From assembly GCA_963920765.1 (NCBI GenBank), contig OY987248.1:19006539-19070538 (forward strand): a stretch of 64,000 nt of DNA. Direction: 5' to 3'. A program made the position numbers and the translations under genes. This document shows, in pieces, positions 47,701 to 58,481 of this stretch (position 1 is its first letter; every line of letters starts with the position of its first letter). The stretch comes from Ulota crispa (lineage: Eukaryota > Streptophyta > Bryopsida > Orthotrichales > Orthotrichaceae). The notes beneath the pieces were generated by a model. That model ran no database searches. It was given only the letters and a program-made list of their open reading frames with translations, and was not told where the DNA came from.

Positions 47701-48411
47701 CACTACAATAAAAATTTGTCCTAATACAAAAAGTTTACAACAATTGCAAATGTCCACAATGACTCAAGAAATGACTATTAGATGAGTGAGTTATAACCAT
47801 TGTAGACATTTGCAATCATTGTGAATCAAAAAAAATTTTCTTATAGTGTACCGTGTTCAAAACATCCTCTTGAATTTCATTAAATGAATAAAAAAAATGT
47901 AAACGTTGTTTGAACAAAATATTTTGTATTTTTGGTTACCCTTATACTATACTTGTGAACATAACAATGAAAATTGGGAGTGGTGTCATGATGCATAATG
48001 TCACTCCTACTAGCAAAAAAGACACATGACAATATATTTTTCAAGCAACATTTACTCAAGCTAAGAACCTCTTGCACATGCAATCTCACATTTGTACCAT
48101 TGATTACTCACGCTTTGCCTTGTCATTCCCAATGGCTTATATGTGAGACTGCCCTTGTGTGAGGCCCTTACCCTACACTTGTATATGAAGAAATTTAAGG
48201 ATGTAAAATAATTTAACGTTTAACACATGCTTTTATAATTTTGCAGACTCTGAAGTATATGGGTGATGTCCATGTTGCATTAAAAGATAAATCACAAGCG
48301 GCAAAATTCTATAACCGTGCATTACACATCTTAAAGAAAAGATTGGGTTCTACTGACCAAACTGTAAAACAACTTGAACAGTACATTAAACAACTCAATC
48401 TTAAAGACTAA
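42740..48411 (+). CDS. TPR (kinesin-light-chain-like) repeat protein gene, nine exons
   Basis: Proposed exons are 42740-42895, 44055-44159, 44532-44628, 44876-44946, 45269-45451, 46082-46183, 46937-47080, 47438-47665 and 48247-48411. All introns are GT-AG and the joins stay in one frame (about 416 residues). The product is built of helical TPR-like pairs: ALFLGMQQLALAKL, GRAHLNLSNIY, YEKAIACLEYA, AQMYYELGVTYHKIKKYSYS, LKYMGDVHVALKDKSQAAKF, YNRALHILKKRLG. Such proteins are scaffolds for protein-protein contacts; the partner is unknown. The start is chosen at an ATG followed by a charged, Lys-rich N-terminus (MGDKKKNFADAELENE). Weak points: exon 2 needs the unusual donor ATG|GTGCAC, since reading on meets a stop at 44172; the acceptor of exon 4 could also be shifted. 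A recent pseudogene is possible, but most exons look conserved and coding. Confidence 0.75.
44671..44719. repeat. AAATA/TA microsatellite in an intron
   Basis: AAATA-type repeats followed by about 19 TA units, between exons 3 and 4 of the TPR gene. Confidence 0.9.
45491..45990. mobile_element. Degenerate CACTA-type MITE in a TPR-gene intron
   Basis: CCTTACAGAAAAATGTGTC at the left and GACACATTTTTCTC at the right are inverted and continue inward with CATGATTGCAAATGTCC and TAATGACTAT against their complements. The same motifs build the CACTA MITEs at 47701-47848 and 19200-19355. The terminal CACTA itself has eroded; end points are approximate. Confidence 0.5.
46421..46828. mobile_element. hAT-like palindromic MITE, family C copy 2, intronic
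   Basis: Begins GGGATTTGATATGTGCACAC, ends GTGTGCACACATCAATCCCC, and is an inverted repeat over most of its 408 bp. The octamer TAAAATTA is perfectly duplicated on both sides (46413-46420, 46829-46836). It sits between exons 6 and 7 of the TPR gene, in an intron of 753 bp of which it makes up more than half. Confidence 0.85.
47701..47848. mobile_element. CACTA-type MITE in a TPR-gene intron
   Basis: A 148-bp element with CACTACAATAAAAATT at the left and AAATTTTCTTATAGTG at the right; flanking triplets TAT and TAC. The body is palindromic (AATTGCAAATGTCCACAATG and its complement). It lies between exons 8 and 9 of the TPR gene, only 35 bp after exon 8. Confidence 0.8.
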
Positions 48412-49032
48412 AGTTGGAATAGATGGTTGATCCCTCCTTATTTCGACAACCAATCATATTAAAATAAAATAAAAACCATGTAATAAAGAATTGGGATTTG
48501 GCAATGGCTTCGATTACAACATTTTAATCTTCAAAATAAAAAAAAAATAAAAAAAAACATTTATGTTTAACTATCTAGGATTCTTTTGATGATAATTTTT
48601 TTCATGGAATTACTAATGATAATACTAACTAAAAAAACTTGATGTTTAATTTCAAACAACAATCTAGTTTCAAACTAGAATTTTAATATTTTTAACAATA
48701 ACTTAAAATTATAATGATTAAATTTTCGAATTACCAAAAGACAACACTAGTACCACTACTCAACTTTAAGCACCATTTTGGACAAAAATATGACTATATA
48801 CATACACATATACATGTATGTGCCAAATATCTAATATGTGATGTTTTTGTAAAAAGCATTATTTAAACAAAGTCCGATTCTTTTTAATAATTTCTTAGGA
48901 GTTCAAATGAAAAAGATGTGTTTTACCAAGCATATTTTGTCCAAAAAATCAAAACACAAAAACACACTATTAAAAATTTAAAGTTAGAGGATTTTTTATG
49001 AAATTGAGAAATGTTTGTAAAAGTTTTCAAGC
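48412..49032. other. Downstream region of the TPR gene
   Basis: AT-rich with AATAAA-like signals at 48480-48560, the likely 3' UTR and polyadenylation region. Nothing else recognised. Confidence 0.5.
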
Positions 49033-49036
49033 TTAA

Positions 49037-49750
49037 ACCTTGAGCACCCAGAGTTTTTTCACCAAAATGAGGGTTTCCGGAGACCTACAACTTTGATACA
49101 TTATATCTCAGTCAATTGGATGATCCACAAAAAGTGACCATCAAAAATAGTGGAACACCTACTTGGAAAAGGGCTTGCAAATTTTGGGAACAATTGACCA
49201 TGGGAGATGGGAGATTATAAAATTTGATCAAACAACACGTGATGGCAAAATCTCATTTTTGGCACGTAATTGCTACTTATTGATTTTTACAAAATTCTAC
49301 AAGCCCTTGAATCGTCTCAAATTTTGTGGATAGCAAGATTAGATGTGAATGCACACACTTGTAAATTATTGAAGATTGTACTTCTTTTTATGTCAAGTTT
49401 TAGGGCTTCAAATTGCTATTGCACAAAAAACAATGACCATCACAATTGGTGACGGTTGCTATAATAAGGGTCTAGAACATGCTTGAACCCTTGCCAACAA
49501 TTTTCTTGCTATCACAAAGCACACACCAAGAAGCTTGCAAGGGATATTGACTAGTCGCAGCCTATAAAACGCTGCTTGCCACCATGCTCCATATGGTGTT
49601 TCACCCAATCAAATCTTGCTGCGCTTGTACAACATTTGGGTTTCCTCGCTATTACTCCATTGGCATGGACAACTTGAATGCCTTCATAATTGTAGTTTAT
49701 AGCAAGATCAAAAATTTAGATCCAATTCCTCAAATAGGCATTTGAAATCC
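49037..49750. mobile_element. TTAA-type element T19, truncated relative of T8
   Basis: After TTAA (49033-49036) the sequence reads ACCTTGAGCACCCAGAG and runs colinear with the reverse complement of 12542-13175 for about 700 bp, ending near ATTTGAAATC. The expected GGG-TTAA right end is absent, so that end was lost or diverged. It holds only broken frames. Confidence 0.65.
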
Positions 49751-51187
49751 CCATTGACAATATACTATTGTTGAGGCGCTCTGGGATTATTTGGGAAAAA
49801 ATGTACAAAGTAGGACTTCTTGCTTATTTTTTTTTTTTCCAAAGAAAACCATATTCATTGAATTGGGAATTTGTCGATTAGTTTTCAATAAAATGAGATA
49901 TATATCTTCTAGAAATATGCTCTTTTTCGACAAAAAATTCATTAAATTCTAAATTTTGGACATAAATTCATTAACTAGGTTTAAGTAGACCTACTTAATT
50001 TAATGAACATGGTTCCATGTGGCTTGTTGACATAAATTAAAGTGACTATTTTATATTAAGATGAGGTACAAAATGGTACTCATCATTTTCCCAAATTAGC
50101 GAATGTGACGTTTCGTACAGATTTTTCAAGGTCCCTCAAGCAATTAGAGACAAACTAATTGAGGACCAAGGTACCTCAAGCAATGTTTTTCAAATCTAAA
50201 GATTCCTACAAACACGAGTTACAAGTTGGTTTTGTTACAAACTCTAGAATACCAAAAACCCGAAATTAGATATCTGGTAAACAGTTCTCAATAATTCATA
50301 CGCAAATTTTTCTTAACCCCAAAAATTCTTTTGTGTTTAGAGTCCCAAAACTGCTTCAAAATACTAGTCCCCAAACTAAAGTCAAAATTTTCATTGAAAC
50401 TTACTATTTAACAAATCCAATCGTAGGATCCATTGGTTGACTTGCACAAGTACATTGTTCCAAAATTTTAGAATGAATATCTTCACCAATTGCAAGATCA
50501 ATGTGCCTAAACTTCAAAATGTAAGCTCTTTTAGTCCTTTCAGAAGGTGAAGTTTTGCTTTTCAAACTTTTTAGAGAAAAACAAGTATGTTGTATTTCTT
50601 GTGCAATTCTTGTAATATGTTGGAAAATGGGTTGAAAGCATACATTAAAAAAACTAACCAAAAAAAATTTTGGATTCATTTTTACAAAAAAATTAAAGTG
50701 AAAGGTATTGATGAATGAAAGATATAACTAATATGCTAATAAGTTTTGGAACAATTTGAAAATTGTTAATCCCAATGGTGAGAATGCTCTAACAGACAAT
50801 CAGTAACTTTAATTTTCATTTTCATTTGAAAGTTTTCAAAATTAAGAGTAAAAAATAACTTTATATGATTTTTCTACCCTCTTCCTACCTTCACTGCCTG
50901 CAAAATAAAACTCCTTTTAACTCTTACCTCATTATTTGGAATTAAGTGATTCAATTTTTTTTGAGTAGGTATCAATCTATACAATTCTATGAAAATTCAA
51001 ATTTAAAAATTAAAAATTATTTTTTGCTGCCTGATTTGACATTGAAATTGAAAAAACCTTCTAACTTTTGCATTACTTATCGAAATGACATGAAATAAAG
51101 CTTCACATGTAGATTATGATGAGTAGTATCCATCCTAAAAATTTCATGAAAAAATTCCAAATTATGAAATCAATAGAGCTTGCCTGA
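49751..51187. other. Gene-free DNA, partly decayed TTAA-type sequence
   Basis: TTAACCCCAAAAATTC at 50313-50328 may be an eroded left end belonging to the right end at 51229. The stretch 50880-51130 resembles internal parts of the A1 and A4 elements (AAAGCTTCACATGTAG). The 91-codon frame at 50404-50679 (-) is not supported otherwise. Confidence 0.4.
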
Positions 51188-51229
51188 GTTCTCACAAAGC
51201 CTACAGTGGGCTCCTTGGTCCTTTAAGGG
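51188..51229. mobile_element. TTAA-type element T20, right end
   Basis: GGCTCCTTGGTCCTTTAAGGG followed by TTAA (51230-51233) is a clear right terminus; its left partner is uncertain, with the best candidate at 50317. Another CCCTTGAACGTTGG left-type end follows TTAA at 51261-51264 with no definite partner. Confidence 0.5.
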
Positions 51230-51415
51230 TTAACCGTTAACCTAATACAATTATGTTCTTTTAACCCTTGAACGTTGGCAACACCATTATGTGGCATTTA
51301 AATGACTTATGAATACTGCTCACTCACAACAACACAACAATTTTCATCCAATCCACATTTTGGGATTTGGTTGAGTGGAGTTGCTTGGATAGGGTGTTGA
51401 AAATTGCCTCATTAA

Positions 51416-52346
51416 CCCTAAAGGCCCAGCTGTCCCATAGGGGACAGTTGAGATTTTGGGCATGTACTTATAGTTAATCTAGTTTTTGTGATTTTTTAAA
51501 ACTTTTATTGAAGGTGGGGAATTCCAAGACCTACCTGAGAATCTATTTTTTTTTGTCATTTTGACATTTGACAAAGAAGATATGCAATAATTTTTGCTGC
51601 CTGGGGGAGGGAGAGCAATCCGGGCTGCCCAAAAACTTCTTAAAAATTTGTATTTTCTAAAATTAGAAATCTGAAATTGGTTCTTTAGATCTTTTCATAT
51701 GTGGGAAGCTTTGAATCATTCAACTTCAATCGATGAGATGAAAGTTATGAGATGTTTTAGTTTGTGGGCAGTTACTAATTCTCTACTCTAAAATAAACTT
51801 TGAAGTCCTTTATTTTCCACAATTTTTAATATTTTGGAAAATAAACTAAACCTAAGGAAGTAGATTGTTTATCACAACATTATAATTGTTGGGATTTTCA
51901 TTTTTTCATTTTAATAATTAAATTCTTAACAATTTTGTGATTTGACTCATTCTCTACTTCTTTTTACTTACTATTTTTTCCCATGTGTTGTACAGTTCCA
52001 ATTGATTTGAAAATTCTCCCACACATACCTAACTTGGTCTGCTACATGGAAAAAACAAACCTGAACTTTGTGTAGAGTAATTTTTTTCATGTAAGTGTGG
52101 TCAAAGGCTTTTGAATTTTTTTGGACAGCACAAAAAAAACATTTTTTTCACTTTAGATGTAAATATCTCCCTCCTCTCCATCTAGAATGACCTAATTTTA
52201 TCCCACAAGTACCTCTTCTAGTATAAGGCAAGATCCTATGGTTGAATTTGCAAAACAAACTTTATTTCCTACTTTTCTACTCATTCCCCCCAAAGTGGCA
52301 GTTAATAGTGACTTTCACTAGAGAAAACTACTTGAGCCTTTAGGGG
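51416..52346. mobile_element. TTAA-type element T21 (A1 subfamily)
   Basis: CCCTAAAGGCCCAGCTGTCC at the left after TTAA (51412-51415), GAGCCTTTAGGGG at the right before TTAC (52347-52350); 931 bp. Colinear with 14708-15657 from the subterminal hairpin (CTGTCCCATAGGGGACAG) to the GTGACTTTCAC block near the right end. No coding capacity. Confidence 0.8.
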
Positions 52347-52350
52347 TTAC

Positions 52351-53337
52351 AATAATTATTGGGTTTTTATACAAGAGAGTTTTTTATAAACAAGTCACAA
52401 GGAATTACCTTTCTTGTGTATTTTTGCAGCTTATAACTCCATACTCTTAATCTAAATTTAAACCACAGAAATTTTATTTTTTGGATTTGAGACCAACTAA
52501 CAAAATCAAGGTCATGAAGTCTTGTTTCTACTCCATTTTGAAAATTTAATGATTCCCACATCTGAATATTCTATTGCCAACTAAAGTTTTGGTCTACAAC
52601 CACGGTCTTCAAATTTTATGATCACAGACCGATACAAAAAATTGATTTACACCATGATGTTCTACACCACAATACAAAATTACAATATGCATACCGGGGA
52701 TTTGTGCTTGTATTGTTTACAATATGAATTTATTTCTTCTTTTTTTCAAAATCTCATGATAATTTCATATTTTCAGTAAAAAATCTGGAAATTTTATGAC
52801 TCGTATAAAAGAGTTGCACCTCTGAAAAATAAAAAATAGAAATTACATTCATAAACAATTGTTAGAAGGGAGCATATGCAATAGAACAAAAAAAGAGCGT
52901 GTGGACAAGGGAGAAAGAAGTGCCATGCACAATATAACAAACACCTAAAAATCATGGTCTAAGGATATTTGTGCAATTTCAAGAAAAACAGGGGTATCTA
53001 TAAAAAAAATGGCAAGCCTTAAGGATATCCATAAAAAAATTGATATAAAAATTAGCCCTAATTGAATTACATTTATCATACTATGAACCAGACATTCTTA
53101 GAGCCATGAATACTGAAGATGCAATGTTTGACCTTAAAATAGAGTATCAAGTTAAAATCATAACATAATTTAGAAGTGCTCTCTTTACTTCAATAAAAAA
53201 ACGTGGAATATGTTCTTGTATTATTACATGTTTTAAAGGCGAATTTTTCAGATTTGTTCAACATGTTTCAGGTTCATATGAATTTTAGTATTGTTGCTAT
53301 TTAGAAACTCACAAAACTTTCAAATCTTCACACATAT
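52351..53337. other. Intergenic DNA with half of a family E element
   Basis: At about 52865-53040 one arm of a Mutator-like family E MITE is present (GGTCTAAGGATATTTGTGCA); the other arm is missing. No gene recognised. Confidence 0.5.
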
Positions 53338-53341
53338 TTAA

Positions 53342-54247
53342 CCCTTTAGGGCCGCCTGCTTTCTGAGCTGGTGATTCTTTTTGGAAAAACTAATTGTTTG
53401 AGGCATTTTGGCAATTTAGTCAGATGTAAAAAGCACAATCCAACCATACCAATGTAAATTGCACTTTTGGATGATAAGCACGTAATTTTTTTGAACCTAT
53501 TTGCTTATGATATGTGCTGCATTGGTTAAGTGAAAGGTGGTGCATTGGATTAAGTTTGGATTGTACAAGTTGAATGAATGGCTCCTACAAGCAACTACAG
53601 TAGAATTAGATTTTGGAATTGTGCACTTTTCTCATGTGTGATATTTTGAAGGGTTTAAACTTAAGATTTTGGGAAAAAGTTGTACCATTTGTTGTATTTG
53701 ATGAAAGAAAGGCATAGGTGGTTAGGGTGCAAAAATTGTGGAAAAAATCATGAACTTTTGATCATTTTTAGAAAAATGAGATTTGCAAGGTTAGAATTCC
53801 AACCGGACAAGTTATTTGAATAGTATTAATCTACAACCGTGTGTTTTTTCAAAAGAAGTGTGATAGTATATAAGTAATTTTGACCGTGCAACGCTAAAAG
53901 GATTGAAAAGCTCAAATAGGGGGTACAAAGCCTAAGAATAATTGGTTTGGCTATTGTCATGGCACTATTTACTTGGTCCCTAAAGACATCAGGTGACATC
54001 ATCCTCTTGTTGGTGTTTCACTGAGTGATCTGTACTAAACACTCAAATTTTTCTATACCCCTTCTGATGAATCACTCCCTACAACAAGATATAATTCCAA
54101 ACTTTGATCAAACAAGTGCACGTGAAAATAGACTTTGTTCCTTACATATTTGTAATTGGTCAACCCATGATCCAAAATTGGCAACACACCCTAAAGTTCA
54201 TTTCAAAACCTACAAAGGCAATTTCTGCCTCCTCCAGCCCTAAGGGG
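53342..54247. mobile_element. TTAA-type element T22
   Basis: CCCTTTAGGGCCGCC at the left after TTAA (53338-53341) and the complement of CCCCTTAGGGCTGG at the right before TTAA (54248-54251), which it shares with the next element. About 906 bp; internal sequence unlike the other subfamilies. Frames at 54025-54298 are short and overlapping and are not called as genes. Confidence 0.65.
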
Positions 54248-54251
54248 TTAA

Positions 54252-54898
54252 CCCCTAAATGCCCAAGGCACCCAATTTGGGTGTTTGCAAAACTTTGAAG
54301 ACAAATAAAATCTTATCAAATCACTATTTTTGGTATTTTCTTTTCAACACAAGTTTTTTTTGAAGTCTATTCTCAATATCAAAAATCTGATTTTAAAAAT
54401 GAATGTTCTTGATTTTTCTATTCAAGATTTTGTACAAGGGTGTCCACTGCAATCTTGAGTTTTCTAATGTTGGAAGATTTTGAAAATGAGCCTCAAATAC
54501 ACTAGGGCTTGGAGAAAAATCCGCATTAAAAATTCTTTTAAAAAAAAGACAAGAATTGATTTTGAAAACCGTAAATTGATTGAAATTAAACATGTAATGA
54601 CCTTAAACCTCATATTTTTTTGATGACCAGTTTTTTAGATTTGACATGTGAAATGAGGATTAAAAAACTTCCAAGTCACTTTTGCAATTTTAACTCCCTC
54701 ATGTCTAAACGTTATAATCTTTCAAACTACAAGTGATACTATTGTGTTTTCTTTTTCCATGTAATCTCTAACATGTCAAAGTTTAAATTTGTACGGTTAC
54801 AGTCTAAAAAAACTTGATGAGATTTATGAAAGGGTTGATTCATTGTTCACTTTTCTGAAAATGCCAAGGAGTTCAGAAAGGCCTTGGGCATTTAGGGG
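54252..54898. mobile_element. TTAA-type element T23 (A2 subfamily, intact reference copy)
   Basis: CCCCTAAATGCCCAAGGCAC at the left and GCCTTGGGCATTTAGGGG at the right form an 18-bp inverted repeat with one mismatch, flanked by TTAA at 54248-54251 and 54899-54902. The 647-bp copy has no nested insertion and serves as the reference for the interrupted copy at 6262-7913. No coding capacity. Confidence 0.9.
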
Positions 54899-54902
54899 TT
54901 AA

Positions 54903-55560
54903 ACATGAAGACTTATCAAAAACACGTGGTGGCAATGAAACCTGTCATGGTCAATCAAGACGACCAAAACACAGATTGCCATCCTCCAAGGAAATACGTG
55001 TTTAACAAAAAAAAATCAGGATAATAAACGGAATCCCAAAGGTGAGCATAAACCCAAACTATGTAAGTTAAAGAAAAAGATAATACAACTGTATTGCACT
55101 CTTCACAGAACCTGTTATTAATTTAACATAAATGTCAGATCAGTAAATCGAACTACATAAAGGAATATCCTCATAAATTAACTTGTCAAATAAAGTATGT
55201 GAAACTCCCTCACTGATGCCGAAATCCGAGGTTTGACAAGGGTCAAGGGAAACCTGAAGAATCAAAAACTCTAAATTTTAACCACGAAAGCCCAAATAAC
55301 TGATCGACGTGCCGCATTGTCTGTAGCTCAGTGCCCGTCCTCTATTCCTACGCATGCACAACTTTTTAAATCCTGTTCTACTGTTAAAGAACAATTCTTT
55401 TTGACTGATCCTCCTGGCAATCACAAAATTTTGAGCAACTTGACCTCGAAGAAAATGCAGTCTTGTTGCACTCAGTGAAGTTGGTTCCAAGTGAAAACCA
55501 CATCATAAATGCAGGCTGGATGACTAGCAGATTTCTACTTTAACGAAAGGAGCACACGTA
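54903..55560 (-). other. 3' flank and probable 3' UTR of the hnRNP Q-like gene
   Basis: Starts directly after the stop codon of the - strand gene (complement of TCA at 55561-55563). Composition is less AT-rich to about 55100, consistent with transcribed sequence. No other gene seen; the - strand frame at 55278-55490 lies within it and is probably incidental. Confidence 0.5.
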
Positions 55561-58481
55561 TCAATATGGACGATAGCGACGGTCTCTCCCGGCTCCTGAG
55601 GCACCACCACCACCACCACCACTGCTGCCACCCTGTCTGTAAGGCAGTAATCCATGACCACCCCTACCACCCCGGTAGGGAGCAGGTCCTCCTTGTAGCC
55701 CTCCGCCAGGTTGTTGCCTGCAAGAATCATGTTTACTCTACCATACCGTTTCAATGGTCACCAAGGGAAGAGGACCTAAAATCGCACATTCAACATTTCC
55801 AACGAGCCAACAAACAGGAGAGTCACAGTAAACTTACAAAACGTAGCCAACACGACCATCTGGCAGCATCATTGGTACCATAGTCATCCCTGCAGGTGCT
55901 GGGCCACGGCCGTAGATTACCGGCTGCATCATACACGAAAATAATGTCAGATCACATCAACCATTCCAAAGTACACACAAATATTATCCAGCACAAAATA
56001 ATTTATTAAAGATATAAAACGGTAAATAAGACGTCATTAAGGCAGGCACATTCAACGTCTAAAAGAGCAAAGAGTGAAACTCCTGAAATCTAGTCATTAA
56101 ATGGCTACATTTAACTTAGTTATGTTGGTTTTGGGTGCACCTAAGTTAATCATTGCGTCATGCACAAACCTGATTGTAACCCCTGGCTTGACCATAGCCA
56201 CCGACATTGTTGTATACGTCACCTCCATAGCCATAGCCACCTCTACTCTGATACTGCGGCAGCAGACCAGCTCGCTGTTGAGGATAGGCAGGCTCCATAC
56301 CTAGAGGCCTCTTTTCAGCTGGCGGTTTTGCCAGAGAAGTCTCAAGTGTGCGGCCTGATTTAAACACGGTCCACAGGGTCCATGAAGTTCACAAGAAACA
56401 CCGACCAGAACAATCGCCAAAAATCACTTGCATAAATTAGTGAAAGCCGGAATAAAAAATAAAAATGGATAGCCAAGCCAATGCACGAATTTCTAAACAC
56501 TCCCAAGTAACAGAGAGTGGAAGAACTGGGCGTACGAGTACCTTCTAACTCATAGACTTCTGTTTTCTCAATAGCCTTGAGCGCCTGTGCTCGATCAGAA
56601 AAATGAACGAACCCGAAATCGCGTTTCGCTTGCCCAGGCTTGGTTGCCGGTAAAACCACCTTAGTGACATCACCATGGCGCTCGAACAACTTCTGCAACT
56701 GCTCCTCAGTCACACTGTCCGGTAAATTTCGCACGTACACCACTTTAACCTGGAAAACGACCAACTTGCAACTTCAGCATCGCTACAATTATAGAAATAT
56801 TCCACCTTATCTACTTGAGACATGGACATGTACAGAGAAAGAAGAAAGAAGCTAGCTATGCTGATTCTATACAGACCTTGACATACAAGTGAAATGCAAT
56901 AACATTAGCCAACCTATAATCAGGCAAAGAAATAATTGATTTATCAGTGGGTGCCTCACAATAAAGTGGAAACATGGATCTCAAGCTAACGGATTTGAAC
57001 AACTAAATTTACTTCATAAAACTCTGGTTCTGCAGCCGAATGAAGACAAGCTTCACAGCAGCATTAAAGATCCACGGTATGTCAAGGTACCTGGGACATT
57101 GCACTGGCATCAGGCCCACTGCGTGGGTCAGCCCAGCTAATTGTTGGAGCATTACTGCCTAGTCGGAAACTTGGTTTAGACATCTCACGCCTGGCATGTT
57201 CAGCACAGGCATGATTGTAATACTCTACAAAGGCAAATCCACGATTTCTTCCTGGGGTCTTTGGATCCTGCAGGCCATGCAATTTAGAGCAATAGCATTT
57301 TGAAAGCAACGAAATATCCAAAAGCAGACGATTCAAATACCATATATCCATATCAGTAAAACCCTGTGTAGGCGTAATATGCATTTATGTAGAACATTAC
57401 AGCCACTGCCGTTGTCCAACAGAAAAGTCAAGCCATATCTTCAGGAATACAACATCGTACCTTGAGGAGTTCAACACTTTGTATGCCAGGTCCCTGCTCA
57501 CCCAGAACTTTCTCAAGTTCTTCCTTTTCCCAGGCTTTGGGAATATTCCCTACAAAGAGCCTATGCTTAGATTGAGATTGAGAGAATCTAAGTTTCCGTC
57601 CCTGAACCGCAGTGAAATCCAAAATGGTCAGTTTCGATTGGATTAAGCAAATATTCAGAAACGTCATATTCAAAAACATAAAAGAGCTAAGGAATATAAA
57701 TCAGGGTTCATGAGGATACACTTGACTCATATCAAAGAAATAAAAACGCAAGACTTACCTTCACTTCTGAATCATTCAATGCCTCGATGGCTTTTTCTGC
57801 GTTCTCCTCGCTCATGAAGGTAACAAAAGCATAACCCTTGTTTTGACCAGTATCTTTATCCTTCAAGAGACGAACCTAGACAGCATTGAAAACACCAATG
57901 ATATGATATTATACACAAACGGTGAAACTCAGAAACTGCTAACAAAATTGCATTAACTTAATGATCGTTGTGCAGGACAAATATTTTTCAAATGACAACA
58001 CCTCTCCTTATACTCAATAGCGTACCTCATAGATATCACCACAACTGGAGCAGAGTGTTCGCAAATCTTCCTCTGTGGTGTCCCGAGTAATACCTCCAAC
58101 AAATATTTCTGAGCCATGGGGAGGCCGTTTAAGAAGCTCTCCACTCTTCTCAGCATCTTTTTCCTCCTTGTCTTCCACTATGGCATCATCGCCCTCCACG
58201 GGAACGTCCATCTCCTCTGGAACAAACTCCGCCTCCGTACTCTGATGATCATGATCTCCGTTTAATACGTCAGTATCCTGATCTTCATGACCGTCATCCC
58301 CTTCTTGAGCTTCCAAGTCTACGTCCAGGTCTAAGGCCTGCCCTTTCTCCTCCTCATCTTCTTCTTCGTCGTCGTGATCGGCACTGGCATCATCCACCTC
58401 CTCGTCGAGGTCTACAGCCCCATCGATGTCGACCTGCTCTTCATCGTGTACCTCCTCCGGCGATGCACTTGCGTCTGACAT
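55561..58481 (-). CDS. hnRNP Q/LIF2-like RNA-binding protein, three RRMs, eight coding exons
   Basis: Coding exons, 5' to 3' on the - strand: 58481-58026, 57875-57759, 57601-57461, 57267-57091, 56749-56542, 56354-56170, 55923-55838, 55717-55561. All junctions are GT-AG and in phase; the product is 508 residues. Residues 1-115 are strongly acidic (Asp/Glu runs). RRM1 is about 125-200 (RNP2 IFVGGI, RNP1 KGYAFVTF), RRM2 about 204-283 (LFVGNI, RGFAFVEY) and RRM3 about 298-370 (VVYVRNL, RDFGFVHF). The tail is rich in Gly, Arg, Tyr and Pro (RGGYGYGG, YRGGRGG, a run of six Gly, ending RDRRYRPY). This order matches hnRNP Q/R and plant LIF2-type nuclear proteins that bind RNA and, in Arabidopsis, associate with chromatin regulators. 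Length is normal for the family. The ATG at 58481 is the first in-frame one after the inferred acceptor at 58521. No damage seen, so the gene is probably functional. Confidence 0.95.

Noticed and set aside
55566..55883. His-rich 105-codon + strand open frame
   Set aside because: It is antisense to the Gly-rich last exons of the hnRNP Q-like gene; the His run is the complement of Gly codons.
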